A DNA stretch of 44,657 bases from Acidimicrobiaceae bacterium (GTDB lineage Bacteria; Actinomycetota; Acidimicrobiia; Acidimicrobiales; Bog-793): contig DAHWHN010000046.1 of the NCBI GenBank assembly GCA_027335685.1, positions 1-44,657 of the forward strand, given 5' to 3'. The translations under genes and the position numbers were made by a program. Numbering within the stretch: position 1 is the stretch's first letter; each line of letters starts with the position of its first letter. Below the pieces are notes generated by a model that had not been told where the DNA came from, did not search any database, and saw only the letters and a list, made by a program, of their open reading frames with translations. Shown one piece after another: positions 22,484-34,687 of this stretch.

Positions 22484-25231
22484 GTGGCCACCTACGTCGT
22501 GCTCGACGGGCACTCGCTCGCGTTCCGGGCCTGGTTCGCGCTCCAAGAGGCGGGGATGGCGACGTCGTCGGGCCAGGAGACCCAGGCCGTCTACGGCTTC
22601 GTGTCGATGACGACGAAGCTCCTCGCCGATCTCGCGCCGGACGCGATGGCCGTGGCGTTCGACCGCCCGGGTCCGACGTTTCGCGACGAGATCGCCGACG
22701 ACTACAAGGCCGGCCGGCCGCCGATGCCCGAGCCCCTCGTCGAGCAGATCGAGATCATCCGCCAGCTCGTCCTCGCGCTCGGTGTGCCCGCCGTCGACGC
22801 CGAGGGCTACGAGGCCGACGACGTGATCGGCACGCTCGCGACGGTGCTGCGCGACCGGGGCGACGACGTCGTGGTCGTGACCGGCGACCGCGACGCGTTC
22901 CAGCTCGTCGAGGATCCCCACGTCAAGGTGCTCTACAACCGCCGGGGCGTCTCCGACTACGTGCTCTACGACGAGGCGGGCATCCTCGAGCGCACAGGCG
23001 TGCGGCCGGCCGCGTACCCGCTGCTCGCCGCGTTGCGGGGCGATCCGTCGGACAACCTGCCCGGTGTCCCCGGCGTCGGGGAGAAGACGGCGGCGAAGCT
23101 CGTCAACACCTACCGCGACCTCGACACGCTCTACGCGCACCTCGAGCAGTGCACGCCGAAGCTGCGGGAGTCCCTCGCGCTGCACGAAGAGCGCGTGCGC
23201 AGGAACTTCCTGCTCACTCCCATCGTGCGGGACGTGCCGCTCGACGTCGACCTCGCGTCGATGATGCTCGGCCACGCCGACAGACAGGCGCTCGACCAGC
23301 TCTTCTCCCTGCTCGAGATGCGCACGCCGCGTGACCGCCTCGTCGAGGTGCTCGACCGCTACGACGCGTCGGCGGACCCGCCGGACGCGACCGCCGCACA
23401 CGCGGTGCCCGGTCCGGCGCGCGCCCGACGTGACCTCGACGACGTCGCGACCGCAGCCGAGTGGCTGGACGGCCTCGCCGCCGCAGCCGGCAACCTCGCC
23501 GTCGAGCCGTGCTGGTCCGGCGCGCCGGGGCGGTCGGCTCTCGACGGGCTCGCGATCGCCTCGGAGGCCGGCGCGGAGGTCGCGTGGCTCGGTGGGGACC
23601 TCGTCGCCGAGCCGGCCGTCGCGGACCGGCTCGGGCGCCTGCTGGCGGCCCGCGACGAGGCGCCACGAGTCGACGGCCATCGCGTGAAGGAGCTCATGCG
23701 GGCCCTGCTCGCCTCGGGCATCGACGTGACCGGCCTCGACCTCGACACGTCCGTCGCGGCGTACCTGCTCGACTCCGGCGCAGGCCAGCCGAGCCTCGAG
23801 CAGCTCGCGCAGCGCTTCGGCGTCGCCCTCGGCAGTGCCGTGGCGCGCGACGGTGGGGGCCAGCTCGGCTTCGACCTCGACGACGGCGACGACGGCGACG
23901 GCGGTGACGGCGCGCCCCGTCGCGCCGATGTGGCGGCGCAGCGGGTCGCGGCGATCGGCCAGCTCGCGCCGCGCCTGCGTGCCGAGCTCGAGCGCGCCGG
24001 CGCGCGGGCGCTCTACGAGGAGGTCGAGCGGCCGCTCGTGCGCGTGCTCGCGAAGATGGAGGTCGTCGGCATCGGCGTCGACGCCGACCGGCTGCGGGAG
24101 ATCAACGCCGAGCTGACGGCGGAGGCACGCCAGCTCGAGGCCGACATCCGGCGCATCGCAGGCGAGGACCTCAACGTCAACTCGACCCCGCAGCTGCGGC
24201 GCGTCCTCTACGACAAGCTGAAGCTGAGCCCGGGTCGCAAGACCAAGACCGGGTACTCGACCGACGCTGCGGCGCTCGAGAAGCTGCGCGCGAGCGACGA
24301 GACCGGCATCGTCGAGGCACTGCTTCGCTACCGCGAGGTCGAGAAGCTCCGGTCCACCTACGGCGACGGGCTCCTCGGCGAGATCGCGCCGGACGGGCGC
24401 ATCCACGCGACGTTCAACCAGACCGTCGCCCGGACCGGCCGGCTCTCCTCGGACCAGCCGAACCTGCACAACATCCCGGTGCGGACCGCGGAGGGCCGGC
24501 GCTTTCGCGAGGCCTTCGTCCCGCGGTCGGGGTCCGGGCTGCTCGTCGCGGACTACAACCAGATCGAGCTGCGCGTCATCGCCCACCTCTCGGGCGATCC
24601 GGGCCTCGTCGGGGCCTTCGCGGAGGGCCGGGACATCCACACGGCGACCGCGGTGCGGGTCTTCGGCGTGGAGCCCGGCTCGGTGACCCCGGCGCAGCGG
24701 TCGAAGGCGAAGATGATCTCCTACGGCCTCGCCTACGGCATGGAGGCCTACGGCCTCGCGCAGCGGCTGGGCGTGCCGGTCGAGGAGGCGGCGGAGATCC
24801 TCGCCCAGTACTTCGCCGCGTTCCCGAGCGTGCGCGCGTACATGGACGCGACCGTCGCCGACGCGCGCCGGCGCGGCTACACCGAGACCCTGACCGGGCG
24901 TCGCCGCTACATCCCCGAGCTCGCCTCGACGAACTTCCGGCTGCGCCAGGCGGCCGAGCGCCAGGCGATGAACGCCGGCATCCAGGGGCTCGCCGCCGAC
25001 TTGTTCAAAAAGGCCCTCGTCCGCCTCGACGGCTCGCTCGAGCAGGCGGGCCTCGGCGCGCGCATCGTGCTCCAGGTCCACGACGAGGTGCTGGTCGAGG
25101 CGCCCGACGGCGAGCGCGCCGAGGTCGAGGCGCTGACGCTCGAGGCGATGCGCAACGCCGAGCAGCTCGACGTCCCGCTCGAGGTCCACTGCGCATGGGG
25201 TAGGAGCTGGGCGGACGCGAAGCAGGCGTAG
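22484..25231 (+). CDS. polA: DNA polymerase I
   Basis: It fills gaps and removes RNA primers in replication and repair. The 915 residues have an amino-terminal 5'-3' exonuclease (about 1-300; AVAFDRPGPTFRDEI, AEGYEADDVIGTLA, GDRDAFQLVED, GDPSDNLPGVPGVGEKTA), a middle domain like the 3'-5' exonuclease, and the polymerase (about 530-915) with motif A DYNQIELRVIAHLSGD, motif B RSKAKMISYGLAYG and motif C VLQVHDEVLVEAP. The middle domain lacks the DTE metal site (it reads LAVEPCWSG), so proofreading is probably lost, as in other actinobacteria. An Asp/Gly-rich insert (LDDGDDGDGGDG) lies near residue 470. Start GTG is set by the leaderless promoter. Confidence 0.97.
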   Translation: MATYVVLDGHSLAFRAWFALQEAGMATSSGQETQAVYGFVSMTTKLLADLAPDAMAVAFDRPGPTFRDEIADDYKAGRPPMPEPLVEQIEIIRQLVLALGVPAVDAEGYEADDVIGTLATVLRDRGDDVVVVTGDRDAFQLVEDPHVKVLYNRRGVSDYVLYDEAGILERTGVRPAAYPLLAALRGDPSDNLPGVPGVGEKTAAKLVNTYRDLDTLYAHLEQCTPKLRESLALHEERVRRNFLLTPIVRDVPLDVDLASMMLGHADRQALDQLFSLLEMRTPRDRLVEVLDRYDASADPPDATAAHAVPGPARARRDLDDVATAAEWLDGLAAAAGNLAVEPCWSGAPGRSALDGLAIASEAGAEVAWLGGDLVAEPAVADRLGRLLAARDEAPRVDGHRVKELMRALLASGIDVTGLDLDTSVAAYLLDSGAGQPSLEQLAQRFGVALGSAVARDGGGQLGFDLDDGDDGDGGDGAPRRADVAAQRVAAIGQLAPRLRAELERAGARALYEEVERPLVRVLAKMEVVGIGVDADRLREINAELTAEARQLEADIRRIAGEDLNVNSTPQLRRVLYDKLKLSPGRKTKTGYSTDAAALEKLRASDETGIVEALLRYREVEKLRSTYGDGLLGEIAPDGRIHATFNQTVARTGRLSSDQPNLHNIPVRTAEGRRFREAFVPRSGSGLLVADYNQIELRVIAHLSGDPGLVGAFAEGRDIHTATAVRVFGVEPGSVTPAQRSKAKMISYGLAYGMEAYGLAQRLGVPVEEAAEILAQYFAAFPSVRAYMDATVADARRRGYTETLTGRRRYIPELASTNFRLRQAAERQAMNAGIQGLAADLFKKALVRLDGSLEQAGLGARIVLQVHDEVLVEAPDGERAEVEALTLEAMRNAEQLDVPLEVHCAWGRSWADAKQA

Positions 25232-25241
25232 AGCCGCGGTG

Positions 25242-25247
25242 TACGCT
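25242..25247 (+). promoter_or_regulatory. Possible -10 element and leader of rpsA
   Basis: TACGCT at 25242-25247, or the overlapping alternative TAGCGT at 25249-25254, begins an inferred leader of about 85 bases to the rpsA start at 25341. The leader could be a site for autogenous control by S1. No conserved structure was recognised. Confidence 0.33.
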
Positions 25248-25340
25248 CTAGCGTCCACGTCCGTGGCCGGCGGCGAGGGTGAGCGTGCCGCGCTCGCACG
25301 AGCAGCCGGCCGTCCTCAGTGCTAAGGCGACCACCACTCC

Positions 25341-26783
25341 ATGTCCGACGACATCTCCACGAACCAGCAGGACCCGGCTGCAGCAGCGGGAGCCACGATG
25401 GTGGCCAACCGGTCCGAGCCGATGGGCACCTTCGACGCCAACGGCGTCTACACCCCGCGCGCGATCGTCGAGGACGATCTCGGCTCGCTCTCGTTCGACG
25501 ACGCGGTCAACCGGACGATCGTCGAGTTCGAGGACGGCGACATCGTGAAGGGCACCGTCGTCAAGGTCGACAAGGACGAGGTGCTGCTCGACATCGGCTT
25601 CAAGTCCGAGGGCGTCATCCCCTCGCGGGAGCTGTCGATCCGCCACGACGTCGACGCCCACGAGATCGTGTCCCTCGGTGACGAGGTCGAGGCGCTCGTG
25701 CTCCAGAAGGAGGACAAGGAGGGCCGCCTCGTCCTGTCGAAGAAGCGGGCGCAGTACGAGCGCGCCTGGGCGGACATCGAGAAGATCAAGGACTCGAGCG
25801 GAGTCGTGCGCGGCCCGGTCATCGAGGTCGTCAAAGGTGGCCTCATCCTCGACATCGGCCTGCGCGGCTTCCTGCCGGCGTCGCTCGTCGAGCTCCGGCG
25901 GGTCCGCGACCTCCAGCCCTACGTCGGCAAGGTCATCGAGGCCAAGATCATCGAGCTCGACAAGAACCGCAACAACGTCGTGCTGTCCCGGCGAGCCTGG
26001 CTCGAGGAGACCCAGAAGGAGCAGCGCGGCGAGTTCCTCGTGAACCTCAAGCCCGGCGAGGTCCGCAAGGGCGTCGTGTCGTCCGTCGTCAACTTCGGTG
26101 CCTTCGTCGATCTCGGGGGGATGGACGGCCTCGTCCACGTCTCGGAGCTGTCGTGGAAGCACGTCGACCACCCGTCGTCGGTGGTCGCCGTCGGCGACGA
26201 GGTCACGGTCCAGGTCCTCGACGTCGACCTCGACAAGGAGCGGATCAGCCTGTCGCTCAAGGCGACGCAGTCCGACCCCTGGCAGGAGTTCGCCGGCGCC
26301 CACCGCATCGGCGAGCTCGTCTACGGGCGGATCACCAAGCTCGTGCCCTTCGGCGCGTTCGTCCAGGTCGGGGACGGCATCGAGGGGCTCGTCCACATCT
26401 CGGAGATGGCGGCGCACCACGTCGACCTGCCCGAGCAGGTCGTCTCGCCGGGCGAGGAGCTGTGGGTGAAGATCATCGACATCGACCTCCAGCGCCGCCG
26501 TATCAGCCTGTCGATCAAGCAGGCGGCCGAGGGTGGCGAGGTCGCCGAGGAGTACCGCGAGGCCTTCGGCGAGCACGCCTACGACGCCGAGGGCAACTAC
26601 ATCGGCAACTTCGACTACGCGGCTGCCGAGTTCACGCCCGAGACGGAGGCCCAGGCAGCCTGGGCGGACTTCGCGGTCGAGGCGGCCGCGCCCGGCGGGC
26701 CGGCCCATGCCGACGCCGAGGCGGGCGCGTCAGCCGAGGACGCGGAGCCGGGCGCGTCTGCCGAGGCGACCGACGAGTCCTGA
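25341..26783 (+). CDS. rpsA: 30S ribosomal protein S1
   Basis: S1 helps the ribosome bind mRNA. Four S1 RNA-binding domains are visible in the 480 residues: about 55-125 (GDIVKGTVVKVDKDEVLLDIG), 142-208 (GPVIEVVKGGLILDIGLRGF), 227-296 (VRKGVVSSVVNFGAFVDLGG) and 312-383 (GELVYGRITKLVPFGAFVQVG; runs shown in part). The third and fourth are the most canonical, with FGAFV. Four domains instead of six is the actinobacterial form. The tail after about residue 400 is acidic and Ala-rich. In a genome with many leaderless genes, S1 would matter only for the led mRNAs. The stop is followed within 35 bases by the coaE coding frame. Confidence 0.97.
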   Translation: MSDDISTNQQDPAAAAGATMVANRSEPMGTFDANGVYTPRAIVEDDLGSLSFDDAVNRTIVEFEDGDIVKGTVVKVDKDEVLLDIGFKSEGVIPSRELSIRHDVDAHEIVSLGDEVEALVLQKEDKEGRLVLSKKRAQYERAWADIEKIKDSSGVVRGPVIEVVKGGLILDIGLRGFLPASLVELRRVRDLQPYVGKVIEAKIIELDKNRNNVVLSRRAWLEETQKEQRGEFLVNLKPGEVRKGVVSSVVNFGAFVDLGGMDGLVHVSELSWKHVDHPSSVVAVGDEVTVQVLDVDLDKERISLSLKATQSDPWQEFAGAHRIGELVYGRITKLVPFGAFVQVGDGIEGLVHISEMAAHHVDLPEQVVSPGEELWVKIIDIDLQRRRISLSIKQAAEGGEVAEEYREAFGEHAYDAEGNYIGNFDYAAAEFTPETEAQAAWADFAVEAAAPGGPAHADAEAGASAEDAEPGASAEATDES

Positions 26784-26817
26784 GCCGAGCGCGTCGCGCG
26801 CCTCCGGCGCGCCGGGG

Positions 26818-27460
26818 CTGGGCCGGCCCCGCTTCGTCGCGGTCGGCTGCACGGGCGGGATCGGCGCGGGTAAGTCGACGGTGTCGCGCGTCCTCGGCGA
26901 CAATGGCGCGCTCGTGCTCGACGCCGACGAGATGGCCCGCGGCGCCCTCGCCCCCGGCACGCCCGGAGCACGGGCGGTCCGGGAACGCTTCGGGGACGGC
27001 GTCGTCGGCGAGGACGGAGCGCTCGACCGGGCGCGCCTCGCCGCAGCCGTGTTCGCCGACACCAGCGCCCGCAGCGCGCTCGAGGCGATCGTCCACCCGG
27101 TCGTCCACGCGTCCACGACAGCCGCGCTCGAGCGCGCGCCGCGCCGGAGGCGTCGTCGTGCTCGACTCGCCCCTGCTCGTCGAGACCGACGGGCGCAGGC
27201 GGTACGGCCTCGACGCCGTCCTCGTCGTCGACGCCCCCGACGAGCTGGTCGTCGAGCGGCTCGTGCGGCGCCGCGCGATGTCGGTCGATGAGGTCCGCGC
27301 GCGCCTCGCGGCGCAGGCGACGAGGGGCGAGCGCGTCCGCGCCGCGGACTACGTCATCGTGAACATCGGCACCTTGGACGAGCTCGTCGCAATGGCCGAG
27401 GAGGCGTGGCGGTGGATCGCACGGCTCCCGGGGGACGCGGCGCCCGGCCGCTCGCCCTGA
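26818..27460 (+). CDS. coaE: Dephospho-CoA kinase, interrupted by a one-base frameshift
   Basis: CoaE phosphorylates dephospho-CoA, the last step of coenzyme A synthesis. The first part, to about 27138, has the P-loop [29 protein letters not shown] and [22 protein letters not shown]. The reading then leaves this frame in [12 protein letters not shown]. The next frame resumes with [13 protein letters not shown], then [31 protein letters not shown] to the stop, with the lid and CoA-site pattern. One surplus C at 27139-27140 explains the break: removing it restores [14 protein letters not shown]. Together the halves give about 213 residues, a normal length. No ATG, GTG or TTG start fits; the CTG at 26818 is the best guess. 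A sequencing error is more likely than a true loss, because the gene is normally essential. Confidence 0.8.
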
Positions 27461-27527
27461 CAGCGGCGCGGCGAGGCGGCGTTGCCGTGCCGCCGTGACC
27501 GCCGGAGCCGCGCGCGCACCCTCCCGG

Positions 27528-27533
27528 TACGAT
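27528..27533 (+). promoter_or_regulatory. -10 element for leaderless uvrB
   Basis: TACGAT is followed by six bases and the GTG at 27540, with no Shine-Dalgarno sequence. Confidence 0.52.
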
Positions 27534-27539
27534 GGGGCA

Positions 27540-29612
27540 GTGCCACCGTTCAAGGTCGTCTCCGAGTTCGAGCCCGCGGGCGACCAGCCGAAGGCGATCG
27601 CGACCCTGAGCGCGGGGCTCGACCGCGGCGAGCGCTACCAGACCCTGCTCGGCATCACGGGGAGCGGCAAGAGCGCGACGATCGCGTGGACGATCGAGCA
27701 CGCGCAGCGCCCGACCCTCGTGCTCGCGCCCAACAAGTCCCTCGCCGCCCAGCTCGCCGGCGAGTTCCGCGAGTTCTTCCCGGACAACCGCGTCGAGTAC
27801 TTCGTCTCGTACTACGACTACTACCAGCCCGAGGCGTACATCCCGACGACCGACACCTACATCGAGAAGGACTCGTCGATCAACGACGAGATCGACCGGC
27901 TGCGGCACTCGACGACCGCGAGCCTGCTGACGCGGCGGGACGTCATCGTCGTCGCGTCGGTCTCGTGCATCTACGGCCTCGGCTCCCCCGAGGAGTACCA
28001 GGGCCGGATCGTCGTCGTCCATCCCGGCGAGACCCACGACCAGCGGGCCCTGCTCCGCCAGCTCGTCGAGCTCCAGTACGAGCGGAACGACGCGAACCTC
28101 GTCCGGGGGAGGTTCCGAGTCCGGGGTGACACGATCGAGCTCCATCCCGCCTACGAGGAGACAGCCGTGCGCGTCGAGCTCTTCGGCGACGAGGTCGAGC
28201 GGATCACGCGCTTCGACGCGCTGACGGGGGAGATCATCGGCGAGCTCGAGGAGCTCGTCGTGTTCCCGGCCACCCACTACGTCGCGGGCGACGAGCGGCT
28301 CCGGCGCGCGATCGGGACGATCGAGGCCGAGCTCGGGGAGCGTCTACGCGAGCTCGAGGGCGAGGGCAAGCTCCTCGAGGCCCAGCGCCTGCGGATGCGG
28401 ACCGAGCACGACCTCGAGATGCTCGCCGAGGTCGGGCACTGCTCGGGCATCGAGAACTACAGCCGTCACCTCGACGGTCGCCGTCCGGGCGAGGCGCCGT
28501 TCACCCTGCTCGACTACTTCCCGAAGGACTGGTTGCTCGTCCTCGACGAGAGCCACGTCTCGGTACCTCAGCTCCACGGCCAGTACGCGGGCGACCGCTC
28601 GCGCAAGGAGATGCTCGTCGAGCACGGCTTCCGCCTGCCCTCGGCGATGGACAACAGGCCGCTTCGCTTCGAGGAGCTCGAGGAGCGGATCAACCAGTGC
28701 ATCTTCATGTCCGCGACGCCGTCGCCCTACGAGCTGTCCGTCTCGACCGTCGTCGCCGAGCAGATCGTCCGGCCGACCGGGCTCGTCGACCCCGAGGTCG
28801 TCGTGAAGCCGACCAAGCACCAGATCGACGACCTGATCGTCGAGATCGAGAAGACGACGGCGCGCAGCGAGCGCGTGCTCGTCACGACGCTCACGAAGAA
28901 GATGGCCGAGGACCTCTCGGACTACCTGCTCGAGTCGGGGCTGAAGGTCCGCTACCTCCACTCGAACGTCGACACGATCGAGCGGATCGAGATCGTGCGC
29001 GACCTGCGCCTCGGGGAGTTCGACGTGCTCGTCGGGATCAACTTGCTGCGCGAGGGGCTCGACCTGCCCGAGGTCTCGCTCGTCGCGATCCTCGACGCTG
29101 ACAAGGAAGGCTTTCTCCGCTCCTCGACCTCGCTCATCCAGACGATGGGCCGGGCCGCGCGCAACGTCTCGGGGCGGGTCGTGCTCTACGCCGACACGAT
29201 CACGGACTCGATGCGCGCGGCGATGTCGGTGACCGAGCGGCGTCGGGAGGTCCAGCGCGCGTACAACCTCGAGCACGGCATCGACCCGCAGACGATCCGC
29301 AAGGCCGTCACGGACCTCGTCGCCCAGTTCCGCTCGGCCGCGGGCACGGGCGACCTCGTCGGCGAGCCGGGCGCGCCGCTGCCGGCGGCTCGCTCGGACC
29401 GGTCGCGCCGCGCGGGCCGCCGAGCGGCCGAGCACGCGGGGGCCGCCCTTCCCGAGCGTCCGGGGGATCTGCCCGCCGACGAGCTCGGCCGGCTCGTCGC
29501 GACGCTCGAGGCCGAGATGCACCAGGCAGCGGCCGAGCTGCGCTTCGAGTACGCAGCTCGGCTGCGCGACGAGGTCAAGTCGTTGCGACGAGAGCTGCGG
29601 GAGGTCTCCTGA
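27540..29612 (+). CDS. uvrB: Excinuclease ABC subunit B
   Basis: The damage-verifying helicase-like subunit of nucleotide excision repair. 690 residues. Walker A is [15 protein letters not shown], the damage-probing beta hairpin region is [20 protein letters not shown], Walker B/DESH is [11 protein letters not shown], and motif VI is [12 protein letters not shown]. The carboxy-terminal UVR domain that binds UvrC is [20 protein letters not shown]. Walker A ends GKS where most UvrB have GKT, a conservative change. A Gly/Ala/Arg linker lies around residues 600-640. UvrA begins 11 bases after the stop, so the two are likely one transcript. Confidence 0.97.
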   Translation: MPPFKVVSEFEPAGDQPKAIATLSAGLDRGERYQTLLGITGSGKSATIAWTIEHAQRPTLVLAPNKSLAAQLAGEFREFFPDNRVEYFVSYYDYYQPEAYIPTTDTYIEKDSSINDEIDRLRHSTTASLLTRRDVIVVASVSCIYGLGSPEEYQGRIVVVHPGETHDQRALLRQLVELQYERNDANLVRGRFRVRGDTIELHPAYEETAVRVELFGDEVERITRFDALTGEIIGELEELVVFPATHYVAGDERLRRAIGTIEAELGERLRELEGEGKLLEAQRLRMRTEHDLEMLAEVGHCSGIENYSRHLDGRRPGEAPFTLLDYFPKDWLLVLDESHVSVPQLHGQYAGDRSRKEMLVEHGFRLPSAMDNRPLRFEELEERINQCIFMSATPSPYELSVSTVVAEQIVRPTGLVDPEVVVKPTKHQIDDLIVEIEKTTARSERVLVTTLTKKMAEDLSDYLLESGLKVRYLHSNVDTIERIEIVRDLRLGEFDVLVGINLLREGLDLPEVSLVAILDADKEGFLRSSTSLIQTMGRAARNVSGRVVLYADTITDSMRAAMSVTERRREVQRAYNLEHGIDPQTIRKAVTDLVAQFRSAAGTGDLVGEPGAPLPAARSDRSRRAGRRAAEHAGAALPERPGDLPADELGRLVATLEAEMHQAAAELRFEYAARLRDEVKSLRRELREVS

Positions 29613-29623
29613 GCGCCGCCAGG

Positions 29624-32470
<2,847 letters not shown>

Positions 32471-32476
32471 TCCGCG

Positions 32477-32734
32477 GTGTCGAAGCTCCAGCTCGACCTC
32501 CACGACGTCTACAACCGCGGCCACGACATCGACCGGGCGCTGCGTGCGGTCATGGACGAGGCCGTGCGGATCCACGCGACGACGGTCGAGATCATCCCCG
32601 GCAAAGGGTCCGGTCAGTTGAAAAAGCACGTCCTGCGCTTCCTCGCGCAAGACGACATCCGCCCGCTGTACCACCGCGTCGAGAAGGACTCGCGCAACTG
32701 GGGGCGGCTCGTCGTCCACTTCCGCTGGAGGTAG
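32477..32734 (+). CDS. Small stand-alone Smr-domain protein
   Basis: An 85-residue protein that is almost entirely one Smr domain, the possible nuclease module also found at the end of MutS2. It begins LQLDLHDVYNRGHDIDRALRAV, which has the LDLHxxx motif, and then has TTVEIIPGKGSGQLKKHV, the central GxG(S/T)G motif, and the final VVHFRWR strand. The GTG start gives MSKLQLDLHD and lies 6 bases after uvrA, so it is in the same transcript. A role in DNA repair is inferred only from its place between uvrA and uvrC. Confidence 0.85.
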   Translation: MSKLQLDLHDVYNRGHDIDRALRAVMDEAVRIHATTVEIIPGKGSGQLKKHVLRFLAQDDIRPLYHRVEKDSRNWGRLVVHFRWR

Positions 32735-32791
32735 CGCCGGACCCGCGCCGGCGAGCGCGCGGGTCCGACCCGGTCCGGAGACCGGGCGCAG

Positions 32792-32797
32792 TACCCT
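32792..32797 (+). promoter_or_regulatory. Possible -10 element of uvrC
   Basis: TACCCT lies nine bases before the GTG at 32807. The spacing is slightly longer than in the other leaderless cases, so the mRNA may have only a base or two of leader. Confidence 0.35.
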
Positions 32798-32806
32798 TTG
32801 GGTGCC

Positions 32807-34687
32807 GTGTTGGAGCGCCCGCAGGCCATCCCCGATGCTCCGGGGTCCTATCAGTTCAAAGATGCCGACGGCAGGATCATCTACGTCGGCAAGGCGCGCT
32901 CGTTGCGCAGCCGCCTCTCGAGCTACTTCCAGCAGCCCGGCGCGCTCCACCCGCGCACCGCCCAGATGATGGAGCGTGCGGCCTCGGTCGAGTGGATCCA
33001 GGTGCGCAGCGACGTCGAGGCGCTCATGCTCGAGTACAACCTCATCAAGACGCACCGGCCGCGGTTCAACGTCCGGCTCGTCGACGACAAGAGCTACCCC
33101 TTCCTCGCCGTGACGGTCGAGGACCCGTGGCCGCGGGCGACGGTCATGCGGGGCGCGAAGCGCAAGGGCACCCGGTACTTCGGCCCGTACGCGCACGCCT
33201 GGGCGATCCGCGAGACGCTCGACCTGCTGCTCCGGTCGTTCCCGATCCGCACCTGCTCGGACGCGAAGATGCGGCGCCACGAGCGTCTCGGCCGACCGTG
33301 CCTGCTCCACCACATCGAGCGGTGCTCGGGCCCGTGCGTCGGCGCGGTCGACGCAGAGGAGTACCGCCGGGCGGTCGAGGAGCTCATGGCCTTCCTCGAC
33401 GGCGACACGGCGCCGATCGTCTCCCGGCTCGACGAGCAGATGCGGCAGGCGTCGGACGCGCTCGAGTACGAGCGGGCCGCTCGGCTTCGCGACCAGCTCG
33501 CCTCGGTGCGGCTCGCGAGCGAGCGCCAGGAGATGGTCGCCGACTCGGGCGAGGACATCGACGTCGTCGGCGTCGCGGAGAACGAGCTCGAAGCGGCCGT
33601 CCAGGTGCTCCACGTCCGCCGCGGGCGCGTCGTCGGCCGCCAGGGCTTCGTGCTCGAAAAGGTCGAGCCGCTCGAGCCGGCCGGGCTCGTCGCTCGCATC
33701 CTCGAGCAGCAGTATCTCGAGACGCCGCTCGGCTACCCGCGCGAGGTGCTCGTGCCCGCCCTGCCCGACGAGCTCGCGACTTACGAGGCCTTCCTCGCCG
33801 AGCGTCGGGGTGGGCGGGTCGCGGTGCGCGTCCCGTTGCGCGGCCGGCGCCGGGCGCTGCTCGACGTCGCACGGGCCAACGCCGCCGAGCAGCTCCAGCG
33901 GCATGCGATGCGGCGGGCGAGCGACCTCACGACACGGGCGTCTGCCCTCGAGGAGCTGAAGGGCTACCTCGGGCTGCCCGACGCGCCGCTGCGGATCGAG
34001 TGCTACGACATGAGCCATCTCCAGGGGAGCGACTATGTCGGCTCGATGGTCGTCATGGAGGACGGCCTGCCGAAGCGGACCGACTACCGGCGCTTCAAGG
34101 TGACGGCCGTGCAGGGCAACGACGACTACGGCGCGATGCACGAGGTGCTGACGCGGCGGCTGAAGCGCCTCGACGAGGCACCGAGGCCCTCGGCCGAGGG
34201 TCGCCCGACGCGCTTTGCCTACCCGCCGCAGCTGCTGCTCATCGACGGCGGCAAGGGCCAGCTCGGCGTGGGCGTCGAGGTGCTCGCCGAGCTCGGCCTG
34301 ACCGGGCGCGTCGAGCTCGCCGCGCTCGCGAAGCAGTTCGAGGAGGTCTTCCGGCCGGGGCGGGAGGACCCGATCCGCATCCCGCGCGACAGCGCCGCGA
34401 TCTACCTGCTCCAGCAGCTGCGGGACGAGGCGCACCGCTTCGCGATCACCTACCACCGCGAGCTGCGCCGCCGGCGCACGCACGAGGCGGCCCTCGAGGG
34501 CATCCCGGGTCTCGGCCCCGCCCGCCAGCGCCGTCTGCTCGCCGAGCTCGGCAGCGTCGCGAAGGTGCGGGCGGCGAGCCTCGCCGAGCTCGAGGCGCTG
34601 TCCTGGATGCCCGCGCCGGTCGCCTCGGCCGTCTATGCACACCTGCACCCGACGACCGCACGGTCCCCGGCGGAGCTCGCGCGGTGA
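32807..34687 (+). CDS. uvrC: Excinuclease ABC subunit C
   Basis: The nuclease that makes both cuts around a lesion; 626 residues. The GIY-YIG domain has GSYQFKDADGRIIYVGKARSL near residues 12-32 (3' cut), with KRKGTRYFGPYAHAWAIRETL following. The UVR domain LDEQMRQASDALEYERAARL near 210 binds UvrB. The RNase H-like nuclease (5' cut) has IECYDMSHLQGSDYVGSMVV near 400 and LLLIDGGKGQLG near 480. Two helix-hairpin-helix motifs are in IPGLGPARQRRLLAELGS onward. The GTG at 32807 is favoured by the nearby -10; an earlier in-frame TTG at 32798 abuts the -10. The stop overlaps the methyltransferase start as GTGA. Confidence 0.96.
   Translation: MLERPQAIPDAPGSYQFKDADGRIIYVGKARSLRSRLSSYFQQPGALHPRTAQMMERAASVEWIQVRSDVEALMLEYNLIKTHRPRFNVRLVDDKSYPFLAVTVEDPWPRATVMRGAKRKGTRYFGPYAHAWAIRETLDLLLRSFPIRTCSDAKMRRHERLGRPCLLHHIERCSGPCVGAVDAEEYRRAVEELMAFLDGDTAPIVSRLDEQMRQASDALEYERAARLRDQLASVRLASERQEMVADSGEDIDVVGVAENELEAAVQVLHVRRGRVVGRQGFVLEKVEPLEPAGLVARILEQQYLETPLGYPREVLVPALPDELATYEAFLAERRGGRVAVRVPLRGRRRALLDVARANAAEQLQRHAMRRASDLTTRASALEELKGYLGLPDAPLRIECYDMSHLQGSDYVGSMVVMEDGLPKRTDYRRFKVTAVQGNDDYGAMHEVLTRRLKRLDEAPRPSAEGRPTRFAYPPQLLLIDGGKGQLGVGVEVLAELGLTGRVELAALAKQFEEVFRPGREDPIRIPRDSAAIYLLQQLRDEAHRFAITYHRELRRRRTHEAALEGIPGLGPARQRRLLAELGSVAKVRAASLAELEALSWMPAPVASAVYAHLHPTTARSPAELAR

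Noticed and set aside
22433..25258. Minus-strand open frame across polA continuing into the DtxR-family gene
   Set aside because: Only the part from 22432 down has real motifs. The rest is the antisense of polA without a start signal of its own.
27130..27150. Programmed frameshift in coaE
   Set aside because: No slippery heptamer, internal Shine-Dalgarno sequence or obvious downstream stem is seen, and CoaE is not known to use frameshifting.
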